NCBI GenBank assembly: GCA_029959295.1
Contig: JASCOH010000005.1
Location: forward strand, 310,001 to 374,000
Length of the DNA: 64,000 nucleotides
Direction of reading: 5' to 3'
Origin: Flavobacteriaceae bacterium PS02334
Lineage (GTDB): Bacteria > Bacteroidota > Bacteroidia > Flavobacteriales > Flavobacteriaceae
Within the stretch, counting starts at the first letter, position 1. Each line of letters begins with the position of its first letter. The notes below the pieces were generated by a model. It had not been told where the DNA came from. It did no database searches and saw only the letters and a list, made by a program, of their open reading frames with translations. Positions 45,689 to 54,267 of this stretch are shown here, piece by piece. A program made the position numbers and the translations under genes.

Positions 45689-46444
45689 ATGGCAAAATTA
45701 AAAGGTATTCTGAAAATTGAAGGTACGCTGGGCGATATAACCTTCTACAAGGGGAAAGATGGCGACTATGTGGCCAAGACGAAAAGCGGGGTTTCGAAAA
45801 AGCGAATCGAGAAAGATCCTGCGTTTGCCCGAACCCGCGAAAATGGCTCGGAGTTTGGGAGCGTTGCACATTCTGGGAAACTAATTCGACTGGGATCGAG
45901 CGTGCTGATCAACAAGGCGAAGGAACCAACGCTTAATAACCGATTGGTTCAGATTCTGACAAAAGTGAAAAATCTGGATGTTATTTCAATACGCGGTTCG
46001 CGACAGGTGGCTATCGGATTGGCTACTGCTGAAGGGAAGGCCTTTTTGAAAGGCTATGATTTTAACAGCAAATCGGTTTTGGGTGCTGTGCTGCGCTGTC
46101 CTTATGTTTTAGATACTGCCACAGGAAGTGTTTCTCTTACTGATTTTATGCCGGTGGACATGGTGCAACATCCTACAAATTCTACGCATGTTACCTTGGC
46201 AACTGGTTTTATGTGCCTTGACTTGGCGACAGGAATTTATCAAATGACGTATAGCGATTCTGTTAATTTAAAACTGGACATAGCGATAAGTTCTCCTGTC
46301 ATGAGGCCGAACGATGTGCCAAGCGGAGATGGTTTTAAGTTTTATTTTTTCCTGATTGAGTTTTTTCAAGAAGTGAATGGCGTGCAGTATGCATTGAATA
46401 ACGGGATTTATAATGTCTTGAACTTATTGGAGGTTGCTGATTGA
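45689..46444 (+). CDS. Protein of unknown function
   Basis: A 251-residue soluble protein. It opens with MAKLKGILKIEGTLGDITFY, a Gly-rich basic stretch, and a second part with beta-strand character (LTDFMPVDMVQHPTNSTHVTL). No signal peptide, membrane segment or catalytic motif is seen. It resembles a Bacteroidota-specific family of unknown function that I remember only vaguely. It has its own promoter and terminator, a single-gene unit in the accessory region. Confidence 0.75.
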   Translation: MAKLKGILKIEGTLGDITFYKGKDGDYVAKTKSGVSKKRIEKDPAFARTRENGSEFGSVAHSGKLIRLGSSVLINKAKEPTLNNRLVQILTKVKNLDVISIRGSRQVAIGLATAEGKAFLKGYDFNSKSVLGAVLRCPYVLDTATGSVSLTDFMPVDMVQHPTNSTHVTLATGFMCLDLATGIYQMTYSDSVNLKLDIAISSPVMRPNDVPSGDGFKFYFFLIEFFQEVNGVQYALNNGIYNVLNLLEVAD

Positions 46445-46464
46445 TTTTTGCGTTTTTAATTTGG

Positions 46465-46496
46465 AATCCCTGCTTTTTAAGTGGGGATTTTTTTTG
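46465..46496 (+). terminator. Terminator of the 45689 gene
   Basis: AATCCC (46465-46470) pairs with GGGATT (46484-46489), followed by a run of T residues, 20 bases after the stop. Confidence 0.75.
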
Positions 46497-46510
46497 TTGC
46501 TTATGTTGTT

Positions 46511-46537
46511 GAAAAACAGGTAATTATACGTGTTTTG
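46511..46537 (+). promoter_or_regulatory. 27-base upstream element, copy 2
   Basis: The segment containing CAGGTAATTATACGTGTTTT matches 35251-35277 with 3 mismatches in 27. It lies 116 bases before the papain-like peptidase ATG. Confidence 0.55.
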
Positions 46538-46653
46538 ATCTTTAAAATATTTTTTAGATTTATATCGAACAAATGTTAAGTGTTTGTTAAAGATCTGATC
46601 CTCTGCACTTGACGTGGTTTAAAAATTAGTCCCCCAACTTTAAATTTAAACTT

Positions 46654-47919
46654 ATGAGAGCTTATTTATTGTTTTTTGTATTTCTATCGATTTCCTTACA
46701 TTCTCAAGATTCTATTAAAAAAGGACAAGGTTTAAAATATGCTGATAGTGAAAAATTATCTGATGTGCCCTATATCCTACCTCCTAAAGTAACAAAAGGA
46801 GGAGGGAAAGAAAATAATAGTATTGATTTGTCTAAAGATTTTCCTCCTATAAGATCTCAGGGCGCTGTGGGTTCATGCGCAAGCTGGGCTTGTGTTTATG
46901 GAGTTAGAAGTTATTTGCAAAAGAAGAAGGAAAATTATTCTTACAAAATAGATGAGACTTTAGATGAGTCCAAAGTATTCAGCCCAATGTTTGTTTATAA
47001 TATAGTGAAGCTAGACAATCAAAGTTGTGATAGCGCTGGATCTTATATTAAAGACAACCTTGATTTCATGAAAGATTTTGGAGCGTGCAAAAAAATTTCA
47101 TATGATCCTTTGCCATATGATTACAGCAGTTGCACTGACTACCCATTTCGATCTAAAAAGCATATGGATGAGGCTAAAAATTATAAAATTAATAATTATG
47201 GGTGGTTTATACGACATGATACATATTATTCATCAGGAGCTAAGCTGTCAAAGATAAAGGATTTTTTAGCTAAGGGATATCCTGTGATTATTGGTGTTGA
47301 TATTGATCGTTCATTTTTGTTAGAAGGAGGAACTAAAGTAGACACCTGTAAAATATGGGATAAGTTCGACGGACATAATTCTGGGGCGCATGCTATGGTC
47401 TGTGTCGGATATAATAATACCCTTAAAGCTATTAAAGTTTTTAATTCATGGGATAAGACATGGGCCAATAAAGGATATGGTTGGATATCTTATTCAATGA
47501 TTGATGATTTTTTGTCTGAAGCATATGTAGTTGACCCGATTGGATTTAGCAGTATTTCAACAAAAGCGATAGCTTATGTTCCTAAAGAGAGCCAGTCAAA
47601 ATATTATGATCAAACAAATTCTCTTTGGAAAGGTAAGGATCTTGATGTATTTTTTAAAAAAAATCGCTATCAGCCGTATAATGACATCAGGATTATGCCT
47701 GTAGAAATTAACAAAAAAGAAGAGTCTGCTATATTTAAAGTTTATCAATTGGTTGGAAAAGAAATTATAGAAGTAGATGTCTTTGAGATAAAAAAAGATG
47801 AAAGCTATGAGTTTGCAGTAAATAACATTGCATATCAATTTGAATTTAAGGACATAAAGCCGTATCGATTATTTAGTCCGAATGCAGTTTTTTACAATTT
47901 GACTTGGGATAAACAATAA
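46654..47919 (+). CDS. Secreted papain-like (C1) cysteine peptidase
   Basis: A 421-residue protein with a signal peptide (LLFFVFLSISLHSQ). The C1 fold is complete: oxyanion Gln and nucleophile Cys in FPPIRSQGAVGSCASWACVYG, catalytic His in NSGAHAMVCVGYNN and Asn in VFNSWDKTWANKGYGW. There is no long inhibitory propeptide, only ~40 residues between the signal and the core. The C-terminal ~120 residues form an extra beta-rich part. It starts a two-gene unit with a secreted partner 15 bases downstream and carries the shared upstream element. Confidence 0.88.
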   Translation: MRAYLLFFVFLSISLHSQDSIKKGQGLKYADSEKLSDVPYILPPKVTKGGGKENNSIDLSKDFPPIRSQGAVGSCASWACVYGVRSYLQKKKENYSYKIDETLDESKVFSPMFVYNIVKLDNQSCDSAGSYIKDNLDFMKDFGACKKISYDPLPYDYSSCTDYPFRSKKHMDEAKNYKINNYGWFIRHDTYYSSGAKLSKIKDFLAKGYPVIIGVDIDRSFLLEGGTKVDTCKIWDKFDGHNSGAHAMVCVGYNNTLKAIKVFNSWDKTWANKGYGWISYSMIDDFLSEAYVVDPIGFSSISTKAIAYVPKESQSKYYDQTNSLWKGKDLDVFFKKNRYQPYNDIRIMPVEINKKEESAIFKVYQLVGKEIIEVDVFEIKKDESYEFAVNNIAYQFEFKDIKPYRLFSPNAVFYNLTWDKQ

Positions 47920-47934
47920 CTAATTTTTGAAATC

Positions 47935-49407
47935 ATGAAGAAATTTTTAAATCTTTTGCTCAGCTTGTTTAGCGTGTCTTTAATCTTTGCTCAAAAAGCT
48001 AGTGACGTACTAGAAAATGGTACCCGTATTGGTGTGGATAATATTATAATTTATAAATATGATCCAACTGCGAAAATATTAAAATATGGAGTTACAAGAA
48101 GTCTTGGTGATGAAACCCAGCCAGTGATTTTTACTACAGTTGAAGATGGTTCGCTTTATTTATGCGGAAAAAATGCAATTAATATTTATACCCGACCATT
48201 AAACCCATTGAATTATTCTTATGGAAGCGCTACAGAGCTATTGCCTGATCTTATAAATGAAGCTGGAGCCACAGCTTTCGCTTCTATTGTAGGATCTATT
48301 CCTGTTGCTAATTCTGGCAAAATGCTGATGGCTATGCCAAATAAAAAAGTCAATGGTAAGACAGTGGCGCAGAAACCTATAGAAGTTGCGGTGGAAATTT
48401 GTACTATCTCGGATAATATTGAACGTAAGTTTATGGCGATAGAAAATGATCTAAATAATGATCAAAAAGATAAAATCAATGCTGCCTTTAAAAAACTAAA
48501 AGAGCTAGATTTTAAAGAAGAATTGTCTACCACTACTGCATTTAAAAAAATTGAAGAGACTAAAGAATCTATTGAAGAGCATTTTGAATCTATCGAATCC
48601 AATCTAGCTGATGCAAGAACCATGGTTTCTAAATTTGACTGTGAAAAAATAAATGGTTCAACCTTAAAAATGCAACTCAATCTTTTTGTACAAAATTATT
48701 CTAAAGCTTACCAGGAGCAGTTGAAAAGACTTAAGAACTTGCAAATTGCATTCGATCTTGTTGAAAAGGAAATCTTTAAGGCATCTGTCGGTGGAGGAGA
48801 GAAAGGTTTGCAATGGTGTGTTTTGCTAGAGGAAGTTCCTACTAAAAATGGTAAAATTGCATCTCATTCTTTGCAGGTATTCGAAAGTGGCTATAGTTTG
48901 TCTGATGCAAATGAAATTATTGCTACTCCACAAAAAGAGATAATGAAAAGCACTTCCAAATTTAGAAGATTCCAGCGATTTGTGCCAGAAGTTTCTGTTG
49001 GTATTGCGTATACCTTTTTTAAGTACTATGAATATGGTACTACTACAGATGCGGCAGGACAGCAATTTGTAGCGGATCCAACGGAAAAGGAAATTAAAAA
49101 TTTAAATATATCGACCATGGTCAACTTTGTCTATTATGTCCAAAATTCATCTGTTCACCCATTTTGGCAAATTGGTGCAGGCCTGAATGCTGAAATTCCA
49201 ACTTTGTTGACAGGTTTTGGATTAAGGGGAGTTCTTGGGACAAATCGTCTCACGATTTCTGGAGGAATTGCCATGACTTGGATAAAAGAACTTGACAGTT
49301 TGAAAGTTGGTGATCAAATTAGCGGAACTAGTGATATTGATAAAGATTTAAAGCAAAATTTTTCTTGGCCTCCTAAGCCTTATATTGGACTGCAATATAA
49401 CTTTTAA
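47935..49407 (+). CDS. Secreted protein of unknown function, partner of the C1 peptidase
   Basis: A 490-residue protein with a signal peptide (LLLSLFSVSLIFAQ). Residues ~165-260 are helical and charged (NNDQKDKINAAFKKLKELDF), like a coiled coil. The last ~140 residues look like outer-membrane beta strands (VSVGIAYTFFKYYEYG; HPFWQIGAGLN; RLTISGGIAMTW) and the protein ends PYIGLQYNF, with a terminal aromatic. It may be an outer-membrane barrel carrying a helical domain, positioned to work with the adjacent peptidase. No family is assigned. Confidence 0.72.
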   Translation: MKKFLNLLLSLFSVSLIFAQKASDVLENGTRIGVDNIIIYKYDPTAKILKYGVTRSLGDETQPVIFTTVEDGSLYLCGKNAINIYTRPLNPLNYSYGSATELLPDLINEAGATAFASIVGSIPVANSGKMLMAMPNKKVNGKTVAQKPIEVAVEICTISDNIERKFMAIENDLNNDQKDKINAAFKKLKELDFKEELSTTTAFKKIEETKESIEEHFESIESNLADARTMVSKFDCEKINGSTLKMQLNLFVQNYSKAYQEQLKRLKNLQIAFDLVEKEIFKASVGGGEKGLQWCVLLEEVPTKNGKIASHSLQVFESGYSLSDANEIIATPQKEIMKSTSKFRRFQRFVPEVSVGIAYTFFKYYEYGTTTDAAGQQFVADPTEKEIKNLNISTMVNFVYYVQNSSVHPFWQIGAGLNAEIPTLLTGFGLRGVLGTNRLTISGGIAMTWIKELDSLKVGDQISGTSDIDKDLKQNFSWPPKPYIGLQYNF

Positions 49408-49410
49408 GGA

Positions 49411-49441
49411 GTGCTAAATAACTATATCTTATATTTAGTAC
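49411..49441 (+). promoter_or_regulatory. Inverted repeat before the type I R-M promoter
   Basis: GTGCTAAATA (49411-49420) is inverted at TATTTAGTAC (49432-49441) with one mismatch. It sits 43 bases before the -7 box, so it could be an operator or the end of the preceding transcript. Confidence 0.4.
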
Positions 49442-49483
49442 ATTTTATACTTAGAAAATAAGTTTAAGTAATTTAATTTTTCA

Positions 49484-49491
49484 TATCTTTG
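49484..49491 (+). promoter_or_regulatory. -7 box of the type I R-M operon
   Basis: TATCTTTG, a perfect TAnnTTTG, 19 bases before the ATG at 49511. No TTG at -33. Confidence 0.6.
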
Positions 49492-49510
49492 AATTACTAA
49501 AAAAAGTAAG

Positions 49511-50071
49511 ATGATTGTACCATTGAGAGATGTTACTTGTTTAAAATCAGGTGTTTTTGCAAAACCTGATACAAATGCCTCTTTGTATTTTGTTCAGGGA
49601 AATGATTTTGATAGCCATAAAAAATGGAAAAGTAACCTAAAGCCGGTTCTTGAAATAACGGAAAGTCTTAAAAAGCATATCCTTAAAAAAGAGGATGTGC
49701 TTTTTTTGTCTAAAGGGCGGGAATTTTTCGCCGTAAAATATGATGGCAGGTATTCGCCTGCTGTCGCTTCAAGCGCGTTTCTTGTTCTGAAGGTTAGTGA
49801 AAGAATCTTGCCAGACTTTTTAGTATGGTTTTTAAATCACCCAAAAACAAACTCACTTTTAAATCAGCTGTCGTCAGGATCAGCATTGCCCATGCTTTCA
49901 AAAAGTGCTTTGGGTGAAATTGAAATACCCTTGCTTTCTTTGGAAGATCAGCAAAAAATCATTACCATTGATAAACTAAAAAAACGAGAAGAAGCTTTGC
50001 AACAAAAAATACAAGCTCTTAAGGACAATTGCTTTAATGAGTTGACCTATACTATTTTACAAAAGAACTAA
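49511..50071 (+). CDS. Single-TRD HsdS-like specificity protein
   Basis: A 186-residue protein matching half of a type I specificity subunit: one target-recognition domain (LRDVTCLKSGVFAKP; LKKEDVLFLSKGREFF; LVWFLNHPKTNSLL; LPMLSKSALGEIEIPLLSLEDQQKI), then one conserved helix (KKREEALQQKIQALKDN). Full HsdS has two TRDs, so this is a half-S that would need to dimerise or pair with another S. It is first in the operon, 8 bases before hsdM. Confidence 0.85.
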   Translation: MIVPLRDVTCLKSGVFAKPDTNASLYFVQGNDFDSHKKWKSNLKPVLEITESLKKHILKKEDVLFLSKGREFFAVKYDGRYSPAVASSAFLVLKVSERILPDFLVWFLNHPKTNSLLNQLSSGSALPMLSKSALGEIEIPLLSLEDQQKIITIDKLKKREEALQQKIQALKDNCFNELTYTILQKN

Positions 50072-50079
50072 ATTAAGCT

Positions 50080-51603
50080 ATGAGTACTAAATTGAGCCAA
50101 AAAGATATCAACCAAATCGTGTGGAAAGCCTGTGATACTTTCAGAGGTATCATTGATCCGTCACAATACAAAGATTATATATTGACCATGCTGTTTTTAA
50201 AATATGTCAGCGATGTCAATAAAGAAAAAAGAAGAAGCTATCTTGAAAAATATGAGGGTGACGCGTCTAGAACAGAAAGGGCGATGCGAATGGAACGCTT
50301 TGTGGTCCCCGATCATTGCAGTTTTGACTATCTGTATGACCATAGAAATGATTCCAATATCGGAGAGCTTATCAATATTGCATTGACTGACCTAGAAGAA
50401 GCGAACAGAGAAAAATTAAGCAGTGAAGACGGAAGCGGTATTTTTAGAAATATTGATTTCAACAGCAGTAATCTAGGTGATGCCAAAGATAAAAACACAA
50501 GGCTTAAACATTTGCTTGGCGATTTCAGCAAGCTCGATTTGAGTCCCTCACATTTGGAGCGGGAAGATGTCATTGGAAGCGCATACGAATATCTGATTGC
50601 CAACTTTGCGGGAGACGCAGGAAAAAAAGCAGGCGAATTTTTTACGCCAGCTGAAGTTTCTACGCTTCTTGCCAAATTGACAAAGTCGCTTCCGGGTGCC
50701 AGAATCTGTGATCCCACTTGCGGGTCAGGTTCGCTGCTTATTAAGGCGGGACGCGAAGTGGGAAGTAATGATTTCTCTTTATATGGACAAGAAGTAAACG
50801 GTAGTACTTGGGCTTTGGCGGTCATGAATATGTTTCTGCATGGTTTTGACAATGCCACGATTCGTTGGGGTGATACCTTGCGAAATCCAAAATTAAAGGA
50901 AGGGGACCAGTTGATGAAGTTTGATACCGTTGTTGCCAATCCGCCTTTTTCTTTAGACAAATGGGGTGCTGATGAAGCAGGAGCTGACCCACACAGTCGT
51001 TTTTGGAGAGGCTTGCCTCCGAAAAGCAAAGGAGACTGGGCTTTTATCTCCCACATGATTGAAACTTTAAATGGTACCGGAAAAGCAGGTGTTGTTGTAC
51101 CACATGGCGTTTTGTTTAGAGGAAGCAGTGAAGGCAAGATCAGAAAACAGCTCATTGATGAAAATATGCTTGAAGCTGTTGTGGGATTGCCAGCCAATCT
51201 TTTCTTTGGAACCGGTATTCCGGCTGCAATATTGATTTTCAATAAAAGCAAGCAAAAAAATACCGATGTTCTTTTTATCGACGCGAGCAAGCATTATGAA
51301 AACGGAAAGAACCAAAACAAACTGCGTGACAGCGATATTGACAAGATTGTCAGCGTTTACCGTGATTTCAATGAAGGCAAATTGAAGGCAGGCGTTGCCG
51401 AAGACAAATATGCTTTTGTGGCAAAACAAGAAGCTATCATTGAAAACGACTACAACTTGAACATCCCGCGTTATGTGGATACTTTTGAGGAAGAAGCTTC
51501 CGTAGATATTACTGCTGTACAGCAAGAAATCGATACGCTTGAAGCCGAATTGGCAGTGGTTCAAGAAGAAATGAAAAAGTATTTAAAAGAACTAAACTTT
51601 TAA
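50080..51603 (+). CDS. hsdM: Type I restriction-modification DNA methyltransferase HsdM
   Basis: A 507-residue adenine methyltransferase subunit. It has the HsdM N-terminal domain (YKDYILTMLFLKYVSDV), AdoMet motif I DPTCGSGSLLIKA and catalytic motif IV VANPPFSLDKWG. It is intact, with standard length and a C-terminal helix for S contact. In complex with HsdS it methylates the recognition site; with HsdR it restricts. The following Fic gene begins 3 bases later. Confidence 0.96.
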   Translation: MSTKLSQKDINQIVWKACDTFRGIIDPSQYKDYILTMLFLKYVSDVNKEKRRSYLEKYEGDASRTERAMRMERFVVPDHCSFDYLYDHRNDSNIGELINIALTDLEEANREKLSSEDGSGIFRNIDFNSSNLGDAKDKNTRLKHLLGDFSKLDLSPSHLEREDVIGSAYEYLIANFAGDAGKKAGEFFTPAEVSTLLAKLTKSLPGARICDPTCGSGSLLIKAGREVGSNDFSLYGQEVNGSTWALAVMNMFLHGFDNATIRWGDTLRNPKLKEGDQLMKFDTVVANPPFSLDKWGADEAGADPHSRFWRGLPPKSKGDWAFISHMIETLNGTGKAGVVVPHGVLFRGSSEGKIRKQLIDENMLEAVVGLPANLFFGTGIPAAILIFNKSKQKNTDVLFIDASKHYENGKNQNKLRDSDIDKIVSVYRDFNEGKLKAGVAEDKYAFVAKQEAIIENDYNLNIPRYVDTFEEEASVDITAVQQEIDTLEAELAVVQEEMKKYLKELNF

Positions 51604-51606
51604 AAC

Positions 51607-52968
51607 ATGAGCTTAGGAAACTTATTACTAAAAATAGACTCCCTGCAACATCAGATTGATGCTAATGGGAACTTGGATGAAGCTGTCAAAAAGCGCATCC
51701 AATATAAATTTAGGCTCGACTGGAACTATTATTCCAATGCGATGGAAGGCAATTCGCTGACCAAGCAGGAAACCCGAAGCGTGATGATGAATTTAATCAC
51801 TATTAACGGAAAGCCTTATCGTGATGTGAAGGAAGTTGAAGGTCACGATAAAGCAGTTCTTGAGATATTTGAAGTTGGAAAAGGAAACTCACGTCTTTCA
51901 GAAACTCGGATTAAAGAAATGCACAAAATGATTGTTGTTGAAGAAGACCCGGAGAAAGCACATCAAGTTGGAGAATGGAAAACAGGAGCCAATTTTATGC
52001 AAAATTACCGTGGTGAACGCTTTGACTTTCTAGCTCCAGAATTGGTCGCCGATGCGATGCATGAATTGCTGAATAAAACCAATGCACAGATTGATGCTTT
52101 TTACCATGCTAAAAAAGAAAGCTGGCATCCAGCGGTGATTGCTTTTTATTTTCATTTGGAGTATGTGAAGATTCACCCTTTTTATGACGGCAACGGGCGA
52201 ACTGCAAGACTGTTGATGAACCTGCTCTTGATTAGTTTTGGTTTCCCGCCAGTGATTTTAAATTTAGAAAACAAGGAACGCTATTATAGCCTGCTGACCG
52301 ATATTCAAGGCTATGGCGGTAATCCTGATTTGTTTTATGAATTTATGGGCGAGCTTTTGATTCGGTCCCAAGAAATGGTTTTGGATGCCATTGATGGAAA
52401 AGATATTTCTGAGGAAGATGATTTGGATAAAGAGATAGCATTGTTCAAAAAGCAGTTGGAAACCAATACTCAAGTTATATCAAAAAGTGGCAATACGGTT
52501 TTAGATAAATATACTGAGTCGATTAAACCCCTCTTTACCTACTACTTAGAGAAAGTAGCACAATTTGACGAACTATTCTCTAAAAAAAGTGTTTACAACA
52601 AAATTGATAATGAGGCTTTACTGTCAGAAGGAACGGATAATTTCGATAGCTATTTTATTGATTTAAATGATGAGTTGGCACAAGGGAGAAATAAAATGTC
52701 GCCTCCGAATATTCTCGAGTTGAGTGTAGATTTCTTTGGTTTTAAAAATGACGGGCTTAATACTTTTAACGTAAATTCTAAAGTCTTTGTACATTTCGAT
52801 GAGTTTAAATATTCTATAAGTCATAACGGTAGAAATTATCAAAATGAGAACTTTTTAAATAAATTATATTCGGAGAATATTGATGAAAGTGAAATAAAGT
52901 CTATAGTAAAAAGTCTTGTTTCTTGGTTGCTAATTGACCTTAAAAGATTTTATAAAAAAGAGGAGTAA
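51607..52968 (+). CDS. Fic family protein in the type I R-M operon
   Basis: A 453-residue Fic protein. The catalytic loop HPFYDGNGRTAR is complete (His, Asp/Glu site, Arg). An N-terminal SNAMEGN stretch matches the inhibitory (S/T)xxxE(G/N) helix of class II Fic enzymes, so it should be auto-inhibited AMP/UMP-transferase. The C-terminus (~170 residues) is unmatched. It sits between hsdM and the broken hsdS, spaced 3 bases and 1 base. Fic proteins are often found in type I loci; the target is unknown. Confidence 0.9.
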   Translation: MSLGNLLLKIDSLQHQIDANGNLDEAVKKRIQYKFRLDWNYYSNAMEGNSLTKQETRSVMMNLITINGKPYRDVKEVEGHDKAVLEIFEVGKGNSRLSETRIKEMHKMIVVEEDPEKAHQVGEWKTGANFMQNYRGERFDFLAPELVADAMHELLNKTNAQIDAFYHAKKESWHPAVIAFYFHLEYVKIHPFYDGNGRTARLLMNLLLISFGFPPVILNLENKERYYSLLTDIQGYGGNPDLFYEFMGELLIRSQEMVLDAIDGKDISEEDDLDKEIALFKKQLETNTQVISKSGNTVLDKYTESIKPLFTYYLEKVAQFDELFSKKSVYNKIDNEALLSEGTDNFDSYFIDLNDELAQGRNKMSPPNILELSVDFFGFKNDGLNTFNVNSKVFVHFDEFKYSISHNGRNYQNENFLNKLYSENIDESEIKSIVKSLVSWLLIDLKRFYKKEE

Positions 52969-52969
52969 T

Positions 52970-54253
52970 ATGGAAGATTTAATGGAAGACAAAAAAGTTA
53001 TTTCATATAGTTTTAAGAATTCAATATTAGGTTATATTCCGACTGATTGGAAAGATTATTTAATTGAGGATCTGGTCGCTGATAATATTTTGTATAAACC
53101 CATGGATGGTAATCATGGTAATATACATCCAACTTCAGAAGATTTTGTGGATAAGGGGATTCCATTTGTGATGGCAAATAATATCAAGAATGGAATAGTT
53201 GATTTAAAAAAATGTCATTTTATACCAAAAGAGATTGCTGATAACCTACAAAAAGGTTTTTCTAAAAATGGGGACATTCTTTTGACGCACAAAGGATCTG
53301 TTGGAAATGTAGCTATAGTTAAGGATATTGTTACTGACTATATAATGTTGACTCCTTAAGTAACCTATTACAGGATTAAAGATTTTAGTAAAATTGATGC
53401 TGAATATTTGAAATCCTTTTTTGAAAGTGAGGGTTTTAGATCAATACTTGATGTTAGATCAGGAGGAGGGACAAGAGCTTATATAGGTATTACAAATCAA
53501 AGAAAATTACCAGTCGTATTACCAACTTTTCCTGAACAAAAAGCAATAGCAGATTGTCTTTCCACTTGGGATAAAGCGATTGAAAAATTGAATCAGCTTA
53601 TTGCTCAAAAAGAACTTCGTAAAAAAGGTTTGATGCAGGAGTTGTTGACGGGTAAGAAAAGGCTGAGAGGTTTTGATGGAGTGTGGGAAGAAAAGAAAAT
53701 TAGAGATATTGGAAAGATAAGCACGGGAAATACACCAAGTATGTTAGTTACTGAATATTATGGAAATGAGCATTGTTGGGCTACTGCTTTTGACTTTAAA
53801 AGTATCTACATATCAGATACAAAAATTAAATTATCAGAAATAGGTTTAAAAGTTGCTAGAGTTGTTCCAAAAGGTTCCGTTTTGATAACCTGTATAGCAT
53901 CGATAGGTAAAAATGCTATAGCAAATGTTGATATGGCATTTAATCAACAAATTAATAGCATAACGCCAAACGAGAAATTCAACTCAGAGTTTATTTTCTA
54001 TCAATTTGAAATTTCAAAACACAAACTTGTTGAAGTTGCGGGTGCTGGCGCATTGCCGATAATAAATAAATCCTCATTTGAAAAGATTATACTGTCTTTT
54101 CCATCATTAAAAGAGCAAACAGCAATTGCTAATATATTACAATCTGCAGACAAAGAAATTCAATTATTAAAGAATAAGCTAGAGCAATTAAAAATGCAGA
54201 AAAAAGGGTTGATGCAGATTTTGTTGACTGGGAAGAAGAGGTTGAAGTATTAA
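52970..54253 (+). pseudogene. hsdS: Type I specificity subunit HsdS interrupted by an in-frame TAA
   Basis: A 428-codon frame runs from ATG 52970 (good AGGAG before it) to 54253, broken only by TAA at 53357-53359. The context reads MLTP-stop-VTYYRI, exactly where HsdS proteins have TPQVTYYR, so one CAA-to-TAA change explains it. The rest is a normal two-TRD HsdS: TRD1, coiled coil EQKAIADCLSTWDKAIEKL to LLTGKKRL, TRD2, second coiled coil and repeat LLTGKKRL. The upstream part would yield a 129-residue fragment; downstream there is no good ATG start. Alternatives: sequencing error or readthrough. Confidence 0.88.
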
Positions 54254-54267
54254 TTTAATGACCAAAC

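Noticed and set aside
50328-51564. Minus-strand frames of up to 320 residues over hsdM
   Set aside because: The plus-strand HsdM has all family motifs; the opposite frames have none.
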